Shown here: positions 16,913 to 24,883 of the stretch, piece after piece | Position numbering within the stretch: position 1 is the stretch's first letter | Layout: every line of letters begins with the position of its first letter | NCBI RefSeq assembly: GCF_009208735.1 | Contig: NZ_WFLJ01000015.1 | Coordinates: 121,519 to 185,518 of the forward strand | Direction: 5' to 3' | Length of the DNA stretch: 64,000 bases | Source of the DNA: Janthinobacterium rivuli | GTDB taxonomy: Bacteria; Pseudomonadota; Gammaproteobacteria; Burkholderiales; Burkholderiaceae_D | Translations under genes and position numbers: made by a program | The notes under the pieces: model-generated | The model's input: only the letters and a program-made list of their open reading frames with translations | The model's database searches: none | Told to the model about the DNA's origin: nothing

Positions 16913-17950
16913 ATGCATATCATTTTTTCGAATCACCGCACCCTGGGCGGCGTCTTGCTGGCCGCGGCTTGCGTCCTTTCCCCGCCGGCCGGCGCCACCG
17001 CGGCACCCTCGGCGCCGGCCGGCAAAAGCCTGTCTTCCCTGCTGACCGGAGGCCCCTTGCCGCGCCTGAGCGAAGCGCCGCAAGTGCGCGCGGCCCTGTT
17101 CGATTTCTTCGGTTACGCGCGTGGCAGCTATACGGAAGACGATGAGCTGCTGCTGGCGCAGGCGCTCGAAGCGATCAGCGAAAGGCGCGACGCCACGCGC
17201 ACCGTGCTGGCCGATGGCCGCCAGTTGCTGGCGTCGATGAATGACCGCAAACAGGGCCGCGAACGGGGCGCCATGCTGCTCGACAAGCGCGGCGCCATCA
17301 TCGCCTTTGGCCTGGTCAACGGGCATTGCCGCCTGGAGGGACAGCCGCTGGCGAAAGTCTGCAATCCTGATCCGAATGCGGTGCTGACGGTGTTCCACCG
17401 CAAGGGCATGCTGGTTGGCGAAGCGGCGCCCTTGCTGGCCTGGGCCCGGCAATTGCCGCCCATGCTGGCGCTGATCGCGGGCGACAAGGAAGCGGGCGCC
17501 GACGGGCAGAAGATCGCCAGCGTCGAGTATGTGCTGGCGCAGCCGGCCCTGCCGGGCTGGAACCGCGCCCAGTTGCCGCCAGCCTATCCGCCGGCGCTGC
17601 TGCCGCTGCTGCTCGATAAATCCACGGTGCTGACGTCGGCCGGCGCCGGCGTGTTCGCCTATCCGCTCACGCTCAAGGGCAAGAAGCAGAACAATGTGCT
17701 GGACCATGCCGAGGGCCGTCCGCCGCGCGACCTGGAAGTGGCGCTGCGCAGTTACGCCAGTTTCGATACGGTGGTGGAACGCTACCGCCAGCTGGCCAAG
17801 GGCGCCCGGCTGCAGCGCAATGAGCGCACGGCTTACCTCGATGGCGACATGGGGCAGGGCAGCTACCGCGTCTACATCCGCAACACGGGAGCCGATGGCG
17901 TGATGATCGACGTGGCGCTGTGGCAGCGCAAGCTGGCGGCCGGCCGCTGA
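16913..17950 (+). CDS. Exported protein of unknown function
   Basis: The protein has 345 residues from ATG 16913. It starts with an n-region MHIIFSNHR, a hydrophobic stretch LGGVLLAAACVLS and probable cleavage near GATAAPS, so it should be periplasmic. The mature part is mixed alpha/beta without recognised motifs, with two cysteines flanking the HCRLEGQPLAKVC segment. An ATG at 16874 would place extra residues before the signal peptide and is less likely. It is convergent with the LRR gene, 2 bp away. No function can be assigned. Confidence 0.7.
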   Translation: MHIIFSNHRTLGGVLLAAACVLSPPAGATAAPSAPAGKSLSSLLTGGPLPRLSEAPQVRAALFDFFGYARGSYTEDDELLLAQALEAISERRDATRTVLADGRQLLASMNDRKQGRERGAMLLDKRGAIIAFGLVNGHCRLEGQPLAKVCNPDPNAVLTVFHRKGMLVGEAAPLLAWARQLPPMLALIAGDKEAGADGQKIASVEYVLAQPALPGWNRAQLPPAYPPALLPLLLDKSTVLTSAGAGVFAYPLTLKGKKQNNVLDHAEGRPPRDLEVALRSYASFDTVVERYRQLAKGARLQRNERTAYLDGDMGQGSYRVYIRNTGADGVMIDVALWQRKLAAGR

Positions 17951-17952
17951 TT

Positions 17953-18978
17953 TCAGCCAGGGCGTGCCGGTTCGTAGCCCAGTTGCGCCAGCTGCGCGGC
18001 GATGGCGTCGTCGCGTGTTTTTTTGCCGGTGCGCAGGCGCGCATGCGTCAGGGACGCGGGCAGGCCATGCGCCAGCAAGGCGTCGATGTCGAGCATGGTC
18101 TCGGACGCCGACAACTGGCGCAGGGCGGGCAGGGCGGCGAGGCCGGGCAGGCTGTCGAGCGTCTTGCAGGTGTGCAGATTCAGGCGTTCGAGCACGGGAT
18201 TGGGCCCCAGCGCGATCTGCCGCAGCTTGATCTGGTCTTCCACCCATAGCGCCTGCAGCAAGGGGAAGCGGCCGATGTCGCCCAGCGTTTCCAGGCCGCG
18301 CACGCGTATCACTTCCAGTTTCCTCAACAGCGGCGCCTCGATGTGGGCGAGCGATTCGCGGCCGCCCAGCTGCAACAGCAGCCTGTCCAGACGGGCCATC
18401 TCCGAGATGAAATCGAGCGGCACCTTGTTCTTGATGCGGTACAGCGACAGCTCGTGCAGCGCCGGCAGGCCGGCCAGGGTGTCGATATGCTGGTGATGGC
18501 CCTCGATGACCAGGCTGGCCAGGTGCGTATAGTGGCGCAGGGGCGCCAGGTCGATATTGTTCTTGGCCGACTCGCCCAGGTTCAGGTATTCGAGGCCGCG
18601 CAAATTCTCCAGTTGCAGGATGTCGGCTTGCGCCAGCTCGTACACGCCCAGGCTCAGGCGCTTGAGGTGGCGCAGCTCGCCCAGTGTTTCCAGATACAGG
18701 GCGTTGCGGTGGCAGTCGATGGACAGGCTGGCCACATGCGGCAGCGCGCGCAGGATGCGGGCATCGAACACCCTCGGGTCGTAACCGTAGATGCGGATGG
18801 TCAGCGCCGTGCCGCAGGTGGCGGCCAGGGCGTCGAGGTCGGCCAGCAGCGGCTCCGGCTCGGCCAGGGTATTGAACTGCACCAGCACCTGCTGGCCGCC
18901 CGCGATGGCGGCGCGGATCGCCGCGGCGTCGATGCGTTCGGGGTTCTGGATGCACAGCGGCTGTCCTGTTTGCGTCAT
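17953..18978 (-). CDS. Leucine-rich-repeat protein
   Basis: The protein has 341 residues without signal peptide. From about residue 75 onward, repeats of roughly 22-25 residues fit the LxxLxLxx pattern (for example HLKRLSLG, GLEYLNLG, ALHELSLY, LLQALWVE, VLERLNLH and ALRQLSAS). This is typical of LRR solenoids that bind proteins. ATG 18978 has AGGA 8 bp upstream; a GTG at 18984 overlapping the previous stop is the alternative. It is coupled to the YwqK-repeat gene, its only operon partner. Function unknown; a protein-binding or immunity-like role is possible. Confidence 0.72.
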   Translation of the reverse strand: MTQTGQPLCIQNPERIDAAAIRAAIAGGQQVLVQFNTLAEPEPLLADLDALAATCGTALTIRIYGYDPRVFDARILRALPHVASLSIDCHRNALYLETLGELRHLKRLSLGVYELAQADILQLENLRGLEYLNLGESAKNNIDLAPLRHYTHLASLVIEGHHQHIDTLAGLPALHELSLYRIKNKVPLDFISEMARLDRLLLQLGGRESLAHIEAPLLRKLEVIRVRGLETLGDIGRFPLLQALWVEDQIKLRQIALGPNPVLERLNLHTCKTLDSLPGLAALPALRQLSASETMLDIDALLAHGLPASLTHARLRTGKKTRDDAIAAQLAQLGYEPARPG

Positions 18979-18980
18979 GG

Positions 18981-21047
18981 TCACAGTCCTATCGGATAGT
19001 CTACTTGCCTGGGGGGCGGGCAGCCTTCCGGCCCCGGGAACGTCTGCTTGCCCGTGTCATCGTAGCGCTTGCCGCATTCCACGAGCACGCGCTTGCGGAA
19101 GGTGTAGATGCTGGCCACCTTGCCGTTCGGATGGTAGCAGATATTGTCGCCATCGCGGTCGGCCGACGCATAGCTGATCATGGTCTGGCCATTCACCGTG
19201 CGCGTGCTGTGGCCGCTGCGCGGCTCCGTGCATTTGAGCTGGCCGCTTTCGTAATACGCGTTGAAGACGGAGGTGTCGGCGGCGCGGTCGACCAGCAGTT
19301 CGTCCTTGCGCTTGCCGTTCGGGTAGTTCGAATAGCCTTCCTGGCGCTGGCCGTACTGGAAGGCGTAGTAGTACTGCGGCTTGCCATCCGGGTAGTACAT
19401 GTGGTGGTACTCGCACACGTCGTCGCGCGTGCTTCCGTACTCCTTGAAGGTGCAGCGGTGGATGTCGTTGAGCAGCTGGCCGTCTTCATAGTATTCGCGC
19501 AGGTGCGTGAGCAGGCGGCCCTGGTCGATGACGGCCAGGCGTTCCGGCTTGCCGTTCGGGTAGTAGCGCGCGTCGAGGCCCTGCTTCTTGCCGTTGTCCC
19601 ACAGCGTATCGAGACGCAGGATCTTGCCGCTGTCGTCGAACGCCTGTTCGCGCCCGTCCAGCTGGCCGTTGCGGTAGGTGGCCGTGTAGACCACGTATTC
19701 CTTGCCGGCCGGGCCAAGGTAGCGCGTGCGGCTGCCTTCGAGCACGCCGGCCTGGTAGTGGTCGCGCACGCGCAGCGCGCCTTGCGCATCCGTGTCGAGG
19801 GCCTCGCCCTGCTTCTTGCCTTTGACGAAAGTGACGCTTTGCGTGACCTTGTCCTTGAGCTTGAGCTTCCACGGCCCGTCGCGCAAGCCGTCGATGAAGC
19901 TGCCTTCGCCGTCTTCCGTGATCCATGCGCCGTGACGCGTGCCGTTCACGTAGGTGCCGCGCGTTTGCAGCTTGCCGCCCATGCGGCGTTCGTGCGGGCC
20001 GTTCAATTGGCCGCCGGCGTAGGTATCGAAACCCGTCACCTCGTCCTCGTCGGCATAATTGAGGACGGTCCAGCGGCCTTCGCGCTTGCCGGCCCGGTAC
20101 ATGCCGCTCTCGCTCTGTTTTGGGTAGTCGAAGTGCCACATGCCTTCCTGCAGGCCGTTGACGTAATGGCCTTTCTCGCTGCCTTCATGCATGCCCTCGC
20201 GCACCCACAGTCCCTGGCGCTTGCCCTTCACGTACTGGCCCCGCTCGACCACCGAGCCGTCGTCCCAGGCCAGGCTGTAGAGGACGGAAGGGCCGTCTTC
20301 GCTGCCCGTGAATTGCTGCGGTGCCGTTTCCCACGTCACTTGCCACAGCCGGTAATTGGGCAGGATGCCGGCGCCCGCGTCGCTGTACAGGGTGTAGCTG
20401 GCCGTCAGGTAATGGTCGCCTTTTTTCTGGAAGGTTTTCTTGTAGGTGATGGCCTCCTTGCCGGCACCGGCCACGGGCTTGCCTTCATCGCTGTAGTAGC
20501 CGACGATGGTGCCTTGCGTATGGTCGATGGCGTCGAAGTCCGCATTGCCGCTCTTGCCGCGCGGGACGCTGTAGTCCATCGGCGCCAGTTTCGCCAGCGC
20601 CGCCTTGACCGTTCCCGCGTTGGGAGAGCCGCCCTGCGCAGCGATGCGGTTCAGTGCCGGCTGCAAGCCGTCCAGGCGCCGGTACTTGCCGGAGCCGCGA
20701 TGGTAGCGGTAGGCGCGCAGGCCGTTCCTGTCGCCCTGGCGGAACAGCACCAGCATGGTTTGCACGCTGCTGTCCGACTCCTTGTCCAGCGACGCGTAGA
20801 AGACGGAGCGGATGACGGCGTTGCCGAACTGGTCGAGCTGGAAGGTTTTCGAACTGCTGCTCGTGCACTCGCAGTAATAGCCGTTGACGCCATCCTTTTC
20901 CTTGAGGAAGGCGACGTCAAGCCCGCTGTCCTGCGCGGCGTGGATGGCGGGATGGGCGAGGCTCTTGCCTTCGTAGAACGGCGCGCCGTGGGCGAGGGCG
21001 GAGCAAAGCAGCAAGGGCAGGAGAACTGGCAAGAACGGATGTTTCAT
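18981..21047 (-). CDS. Exported YwqK/MORN-2 repeat protein
   Basis: The protein has 688 residues with a signal peptide (MKHPFLPVLLPLLLCSALAHG). The N-terminal part of about 200 residues is of unknown type. From about residue 235 it carries many short beta repeats ending in G-x-W or G-x-x-x-x-Y-x-N/D-G, such as RQGLWVREG, EGMWHFDY, REGRWTVLNY, HGAWITEDG, YPNGKPERL and YPDGKPQYY. These are MORN-variant repeats seen in proteins named YwqK-family antitoxins, but here the protein is exported and very long. Its stop lies at the start of the LRR gene, so the two are probably co-translated. No neighbouring YwqJ-type toxin is visible. Confidence 0.78.
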   Translation of the reverse strand: MKHPFLPVLLPLLLCSALAHGAPFYEGKSLAHPAIHAAQDSGLDVAFLKEKDGVNGYYCECTSSSSKTFQLDQFGNAVIRSVFYASLDKESDSSVQTMLVLFRQGDRNGLRAYRYHRGSGKYRRLDGLQPALNRIAAQGGSPNAGTVKAALAKLAPMDYSVPRGKSGNADFDAIDHTQGTIVGYYSDEGKPVAGAGKEAITYKKTFQKKGDHYLTASYTLYSDAGAGILPNYRLWQVTWETAPQQFTGSEDGPSVLYSLAWDDGSVVERGQYVKGKRQGLWVREGMHEGSEKGHYVNGLQEGMWHFDYPKQSESGMYRAGKREGRWTVLNYADEDEVTGFDTYAGGQLNGPHERRMGGKLQTRGTYVNGTRHGAWITEDGEGSFIDGLRDGPWKLKLKDKVTQSVTFVKGKKQGEALDTDAQGALRVRDHYQAGVLEGSRTRYLGPAGKEYVVYTATYRNGQLDGREQAFDDSGKILRLDTLWDNGKKQGLDARYYPNGKPERLAVIDQGRLLTHLREYYEDGQLLNDIHRCTFKEYGSTRDDVCEYHHMYYPDGKPQYYYAFQYGQRQEGYSNYPNGKRKDELLVDRAADTSVFNAYYESGQLKCTEPRSGHSTRTVNGQTMISYASADRDGDNICYHPNGKVASIYTFRKRVLVECGKRYDDTGKQTFPGPEGCPPPRQVDYPIGL

Positions 21048-21156
21048 CGTGAGCCTGGCGCCGGGGCGCCGCAATGGAAAGGCCACGATTCTGCCTGCGT
21101 TCTTACTTGTGGGCAAATGCGCGCGCGTCTATCGTGTGCGCATGCGCACCCCTGGT

Positions 21157-21702
21157 TCAGGGCTGGTGCGCGGCGCAGAAATCCAGCAGCAGCTGTTCGC
21201 CGTCCGGCCAGGGACCGTAGCCGGCGTCGCCATTGATATGGCCGGCGTCGCCGATCATGGTGAAATCGCTGCCCCAGGCGGCGGCAAACGCGCGTGCGCG
21301 CGCGAAGCTGACGTAGGGATCGTCGCCGCTGGCCACCACCAGGCTGGGAAACGGCAAGGCTTGCAGCGGCATGGGCGCAAAGCCCGTCGTGCCGGCCGGG
21401 TAGGAAGACGCCTCCACGTCGCTGGGGGCGACGAGGAAGGCGCCGGCGATCTTGTGCGGCGAGCCGCTGGCCGCCCAATGGGCCACCAGCGTGCAGGCCA
21501 GGCTGTGCGCCGCCAGCACGGGCGGGCGCTCGCAGGCGGCGATGGCGCGGTCGAGCTCCGCCACCCATTCGTCCTTGTCCGGCGTCTGCCATTCCCGGTG
21601 CGGCACGCGCGACCATTGCGGGTGGCGCGCTTCCCAATGGGTTTGCCAATGCTGCGGCCCGGAATTCCACAGGCCGGCCAGGGTCAGGACGAGAGGCGAC
21701 AT
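21157..21702 (-). CDS. RBBP9/YdeN-type serine hydrolase
   Basis: The protein has 181 residues, the usual size for RBBP9/YdeN hydrolases. It has LTLAGLWNSGPQHWQTHWE at the N-terminus, the nucleophile motif AAHSLAC (Ser in HSL), an Asp in ASGDDPYVS and the catalytic His in GDAGHINGDAGYG. The triad is complete. It begins 15 bp after kynA, so it is the third gene of a kynU-kynA operon that lacks kynB. A role in hydrolysing N-formylkynurenine is an untested possibility; RBBP9 relatives are otherwise orphan hydrolases. Confidence 0.85.
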   Translation of the reverse strand: MSPLVLTLAGLWNSGPQHWQTHWEARHPQWSRVPHREWQTPDKDEWVAELDRAIAACERPPVLAAHSLACTLVAHWAASGSPHKIAGAFLVAPSDVEASSYPAGTTGFAPMPLQALPFPSLVVASGDDPYVSFARARAFAAAWGSDFTMIGDAGHINGDAGYGPWPDGEQLLLDFCAAHQP

Positions 21703-21717
21703 CGATGCTCCTTGAGG

Positions 21718-22605
21718 TTATAACTCCGTGCGCAGGGCGAACAGCTCCGGGAACAATACCACGTCGAGCATCTTGCGCAAATAGCTCACCCCTGCGGTGC
21801 CGCCGGTGCCCGTCTTGAAGCCGATGATGCGCTCCACCGTCGTCACATGGCGGAAGCGCCAGAAGCGGAAGGCCGTTTCCAGGTCCACCAGCTTTTCGGC
21901 CAGTTCGTACAGGGCCCAGTGTTTCGACGGGTCGCGGTAGACTTCCAGCCACGCCGCCTTGACCGAGGCGTCGGAGGCGGTCGGCAGGGTCCAGTCGGCG
22001 TCCAGGCGCTCGGCGGAGATGGGCAAACCGCTGCGCGCCAGCAGCTTGATGGCTTCATCGTAGACGGACGGCGCGCGCAGGGCGGCGTCGAGCACCGCAT
22101 AGGTTTCCGGCGCCGTCGTATGCACGTTGAGCAGGGCGGCGTTCTTGTTCCCCAGGATGAATTCTATCTCGCGGTACTGGAAGGACTGGAAGCCGGACGA
22201 GGCGCCCAGGTAAGGGCGGATGGCCGTGTATTCGGGCGGCGTCATAGTGGCCAGCACGTCCCAGGCATGCACCAGTTGATCCATGATGCGCGCCACGCGG
22301 GCCAGCATCTTGAAGGCGGGGGCCAGGTCGCCGCTTTGCAGGTTGGCGCGCACGGCGTGCATCTCGTGCAGCATCAGCTTCATCCACAACTCGCTCGTCT
22401 GGTGCTGCACGATGAACAGCATCTCGTTGTGGTTCGGCGACAGCGGATGCTGGGCCGTCAGGATGCGGTCCAGCGCCAGGTAATTGCCGTAGCTCATCGA
22501 TTCGCTGAAATCCATCTGCGCGCCATGCCACTGCGCATCCAGGCCGCCTGCATGCATGGGGCAGCCGCTGGTGTTTTCCTTGTTCATATTCTTGTCGTCG
22601 CTCAT
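21718..22605 (-). CDS. kynA: Tryptophan 2,3-dioxygenase
   Basis: The protein has 295 residues. It shows the family hallmarks: [19 protein letters not shown], the [19 protein letters not shown] segment with substrate-contacting residues, [14 protein letters not shown], and the haem-ligand histidine region [19 protein letters not shown]. The enzyme is a haem-dependent tetramer that opens L-tryptophan to N-formylkynurenine. It follows kynU by 8 bp. The ATG at 22605 is chosen; another ATG at 22587 is in frame and equally poor in ribosome-binding site. A cysteine/histidine-containing stretch CPMHAGG near the N-terminus is outside the core. Confidence 0.97.
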   Translation of the reverse strand: MSDDKNMNKENTSGCPMHAGGLDAQWHGAQMDFSESMSYGNYLALDRILTAQHPLSPNHNEMLFIVQHQTSELWMKLMLHEMHAVRANLQSGDLAPAFKMLARVARIMDQLVHAWDVLATMTPPEYTAIRPYLGASSGFQSFQYREIEFILGNKNAALLNVHTTAPETYAVLDAALRAPSVYDEAIKLLARSGLPISAERLDADWTLPTASDASVKAAWLEVYRDPSKHWALYELAEKLVDLETAFRFWRFRHVTTVERIIGFKTGTGGTAGVSYLRKMLDVVLFPELFALRTEL

Positions 22606-22613
22606 GGGGTGGT

Positions 22614-23876
22614 TCAGGTGACCGCATCGCGCTTGGCGGCGATGTCGTAGGCTTGCGTGTCGAAGATGTCGCGCAGGATTTCCACGGCATCCCACACGTC
22701 GGCAAAGCTCGTGTACAGGGGCGTGAAGCCGAAACGCATGATGGCCGGTTCGCGGTAGTCGCCGATCACGCCGCGCGCGATCAGCGCCTGCATCACGGCA
22801 TAGCCGTGCGGGTGCGTGAAGCTCACCTGGCTGCCGCGCCGCGCATGCTCGCGCGGCGTGACGAGGCCCAGCGGATGGCTGGCGCAGCGCTGTTCCACCA
22901 GCGCGATGAACAAATCGGTCAGGGCCAGCGACTTGCGGCGGATGGCTTCCATGCTTGTTTGCGCAAAGATCTCCAGGCCGCATTCGACCAGGGCCAGCGA
23001 GACGATGGGCTGCGTGCCGCACAGGGCGCGGGCGATGCCATCGGCGGGCGCGAAGCCCGGGTCCATGGCGAACGGCGTGGCGTGGCCCCACCAGCCGGAC
23101 AAAGGCTGGCGGAAGCGCGCCTGGTGCTTTGCCGGCACCCAGATGAAGGCGGGCGAGCCGGGACCGCCATTCAGGTATTTATAGGTGCAGCCGACGGCCA
23201 GATCGGCGCCTGCGCCGTTCAGGTCCAGCGGCACGGCGCCAGCCGAGTGGGCCAGGTCCCACAGCGCCAGCGCGCCCTGCGCGTGGCAATGGCTGCTGAT
23301 GGCGGCCATGTCGTGCTGGTAGCCGGTGCGGTAGTTGACGTGCGTGAGCATGGCGACGGCGCACTCGGCATCGATGGCGTGCGCCAGGTCGTCCGGGCTG
23401 TCGACCAGGCGCAGCTGGTAGCCGCGGTCGAGCCAGGCGGCCAGGCCTTGCGCCATGTACAGGTCGGTGGGGAAGTTGCTGCGTTCGCTGACGATGATGC
23501 GTCGCGCCGCATGGACCGGGTCGCTGGCCTGCATCTGCAGGGCGGCGGCCAGCGCCTTGAACAGGTTGACGGAAGTGGTGTCGGTGATCACCACTTCACC
23601 CGTGTGCGCGCCGAGCAGCGGTGCCAGGCGGTCGCCCAGGCGCTTGGGCAGGTCGAACCAGCCCGCCGTATTCCAGCTGCGGATCAGGTCGGTGCCCCAT
23701 TCGGCCGTGATGACGTGCTGGGCGCGGGCCAGAGCCGCTTTCGGTCGTGCGCCCAGGGAATTGCCATCGAGGTAAATTACGCCTTGCGGCAAGTCGAATT
23801 GCTGGCGCAAGGGCGCCAGGGGATCGTCGAGGTCGCGCGCGCTGCAGTCTTGTCGAGAAATCATGGTGGCTTTCAT
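22614..23876 (-). CDS. kynU: Kynureninase
   Basis: The protein has 420 residues of the PLP fold-type I family. It contains [52 protein letters not shown] and [14 protein letters not shown], with the PLP lysine in [13 protein letters not shown]. It cleaves kynurenine to anthranilate and alanine, so this branch yields anthranilate. ATG at 23876 or 23864 are both possible. It is the first gene of the kynU-kynA-hydrolase operon. The formamidase gene kynB, usual in related bacteria, is not in the window. Confidence 0.97.
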   Translation of the reverse strand: MKATMISRQDCSARDLDDPLAPLRQQFDLPQGVIYLDGNSLGARPKAALARAQHVITAEWGTDLIRSWNTAGWFDLPKRLGDRLAPLLGAHTGEVVITDTTSVNLFKALAAALQMQASDPVHAARRIIVSERSNFPTDLYMAQGLAAWLDRGYQLRLVDSPDDLAHAIDAECAVAMLTHVNYRTGYQHDMAAISSHCHAQGALALWDLAHSAGAVPLDLNGAGADLAVGCTYKYLNGGPGSPAFIWVPAKHQARFRQPLSGWWGHATPFAMDPGFAPADGIARALCGTQPIVSLALVECGLEIFAQTSMEAIRRKSLALTDLFIALVEQRCASHPLGLVTPREHARRGSQVSFTHPHGYAVMQALIARGVIGDYREPAIMRFGFTPLYTSFADVWDAVEILRDIFDTQAYDIAAKRDAVT

Positions 23877-24056
23877 GGTGATGCTTGTCTGGATGGCATG
23901 ATATTGCTTGAGGCTTAAAGTATCACGCGGAAGTGGCAGTGTAGCAAATCCCCGCTGCACGGCGCGCTTTCCGGCAGAAAAGGCGGCGAAAAAATGTCCG
24001 CTTGCGGGGCGTCAACGAAAAAAATCACGATTTTTAAAAATATTTTCAAATAGCCC

Positions 24057-24083
24057 TAAAGTTCTGCGATTCGCCGCCGTCAA
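24057..24083 (+). promoter_or_regulatory. Sigma-28 (FliA)-like promoter 1 upstream of flhDC
   Basis: TAAAGTTC (24057-24064), an 11-bp spacer and GCCGTCAA (24076-24083) match the FliA consensus TAAAGTTT-N11-GCCGATAA with exact spacing. An AT-rich tract (TTTTTAAAAATATTTT) precedes it. Confidence 0.65.
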
Positions 24084-24153
24084 CAACTACATGAACACCG
24101 GTAATCCGTCAGGCTGACGTCGATAATTTTTTAAGTATTTTTAAAAATAAGCC

Positions 24154-24180
24154 TAAAGTTCCCGTTGGAGCTGCCGTTAT
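24154..24180 (+). promoter_or_regulatory. Sigma-28 (FliA)-like promoter 2 upstream of flhDC
   Basis: TAAAGTTC (24154-24161), an 11-bp spacer and GCCGTTAT (24173-24180) again give the exact FliA layout, 97 bp downstream of the first copy. It is preceded by TATTTTTAAAAATAAGCC, a tract similar to that before promoter 1, so the two probably arose by local duplication. Confidence 0.7.
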
Positions 24181-24194
24181 ATCCGTAGACAGGC

Positions 24195-24208
24195 TTGATT
24201 CTGATCAA
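24195..24208. promoter_or_regulatory. Perfect FNR/ANR box upstream of flhDC
   Basis: TTGAT-TCTG-ATCAA is a perfect match to the FNR consensus TTGATnnnnATCAA. A T-rich -10-like tract lies at 24227-24236, so a class II FNR promoter would start transcription near 24240, at the 5' edge of the structured leader. The same bases can also form a 6-bp RNA hairpin if transcribed from promoter 2. Confidence 0.6.
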
Positions 24209-24245
24209 GTTGTTGTAAAAAAGTGATATTTTTTACAGGCCAAAA

Positions 24246-24362
24246 GTCGGGCAAATCCGACGCAGAGCCAACCTCCCACACCCGCGCCGTTACTGGCGTG
24301 CGACCATGATCGAGCAGTGTTTGTCAGACAAACACCTACGATCCCCTCCGCCATTGCCCGAC
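24246..24362 (+). ncRNA. Structured 5' leader of flhDC (candidate cis-regulatory RNA)
   Basis: A closing stem pairs GTCGGGCAA (24246-24254) with TTGCCCGAC (24354-24362), 9 bp without mismatch. Inside it are a hairpin with arms 24283-24288 and 24295-24300 and a compound hairpin: GATCG (24308-24312) with CGATC (24339-24343), topped by GTGTTTGT (24317-24324), loop CAG and ACAAACAC (24328-24335). A competing local hairpin GTCGG/CCGAC (24246-24250 with 24257-24261) would break the closing stem, which is a switch-like feature. It does not match a known riboswitch class that I recognise. Confidence 0.5.
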
Positions 24363-24469
24363 CAAAAATACAGCGCTACGCCTCTGTTGCGTTTAATGTT
24401 GCTCCTGCAGAATGTATCTCACTGGCAACATACAACGCCAGCTGAATTCAACGGATTGAGGAGATGGAA

Positions 24470-24787
24470 ATGACTGCTAACGACATGATGGCTGAGATTC
24501 GCGACGCTAACCTGAGCTACCTGATGCTGGCCCAGCAAATGATTCGTGCGGACAAGGTAACGGCCATCTTCCGTTTGGGCATTGCCGCCGAAATCGCCGA
24601 ACTGATCGAAGGCATGAGCAATGCGCAGATTCTGAAGCTCGCTGGCGGCAACATGATGCTGGCCCGCTTCCGCTTCGACGACAGCGCCATCCTGGGCATG
24701 CTGACGAACTACAATAAAGACCGCTCGCTGGCCCAGTCGCACGCGGCCATCCTCATGGCCGGCCAGGGCGTCGAAGAAATCGCCTAA
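24470..24787 (+). CDS. flhD: Flagellar transcriptional regulator FlhD
   Basis: The protein has 105 residues and aligns along its length with FlhD (EIRDANLSYLMLAQQMIRADK, FRLGIAAEIAELI, LARFRFDD). With FlhC it forms the FlhD4C2 activator of class II flagellar promoters. GAGGAG ends directly at the ATG at 24464, so ATG 24470, 6 bp downstream, is the better start. It is preceded by a 590-bp regulatory region with two sigma-28-like promoters, an FNR box and a structured leader. Confidence 0.95.
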   Translation: MTANDMMAEIRDANLSYLMLAQQMIRADKVTAIFRLGIAAEIAELIEGMSNAQILKLAGGNMMLARFRFDDSAILGMLTNYNKDRSLAQSHAAILMAGQGVEEIA

Positions 24788-24868
24788 GGTTCCCATCAAA
24801 ACGCCCATGGCGGTGTTGCATTGCCCTGAGCATTTTTCTGGCAACCTTATCAGTCAGTATCAGTCAGT
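24785..24868. repeat. flhD-flhC spacer with inverted repeat, repeat remnant and 10-bp tandem duplication
   Basis: TAAGGTT at the flhD stop (24785-24791) pairs with AACCTTA (24843-24849). Between them, 24798-24842 resembles the two ends of the large hairpin repeat at 7943-8030 with about 40 bp of its centre missing. ATCAGTCAGT is then duplicated in tandem (24849-24868) just before the flhC ribosome-binding site. Confidence 0.55.
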
Positions 24869-24883
24869 AGTGGAGTACACAGC

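Larger units (their letters stand above)
23877..24469. other. Long non-coding region between kynU and flhD
   Basis: This 593-bp stretch contains no convincing coding sequence. Its left part (23877-24020) would hold the kynU promoter on the minus strand. The middle carries two sigma-28-like promoters and AT-rich tracts, followed by an FNR box and an inverted repeat GTAAAAAA/TTTTTTAC (24215-24222, 24229-24236). The right part is the structured flhDC leader, and the last 100 bp lack obvious structure. Confidence 0.7.

Noticed and set aside
23908..24117. Possible small gene in the kynU-flhD gap
   Set aside because: The 69-codon frame has no ribosome-binding site, contains the sigma-28 promoter and AT tracts, and has no protein-like pattern.
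24246..24345. Cyclic-di-GMP-I (GEMM) riboswitch before flhD
   Set aside because: GGGCAAA and GACGCAGAGCC fragments resemble the class, but the GAAA hairpin between them and the 3' receptor stem are missing, so only an unclassified structured leader is claimed.
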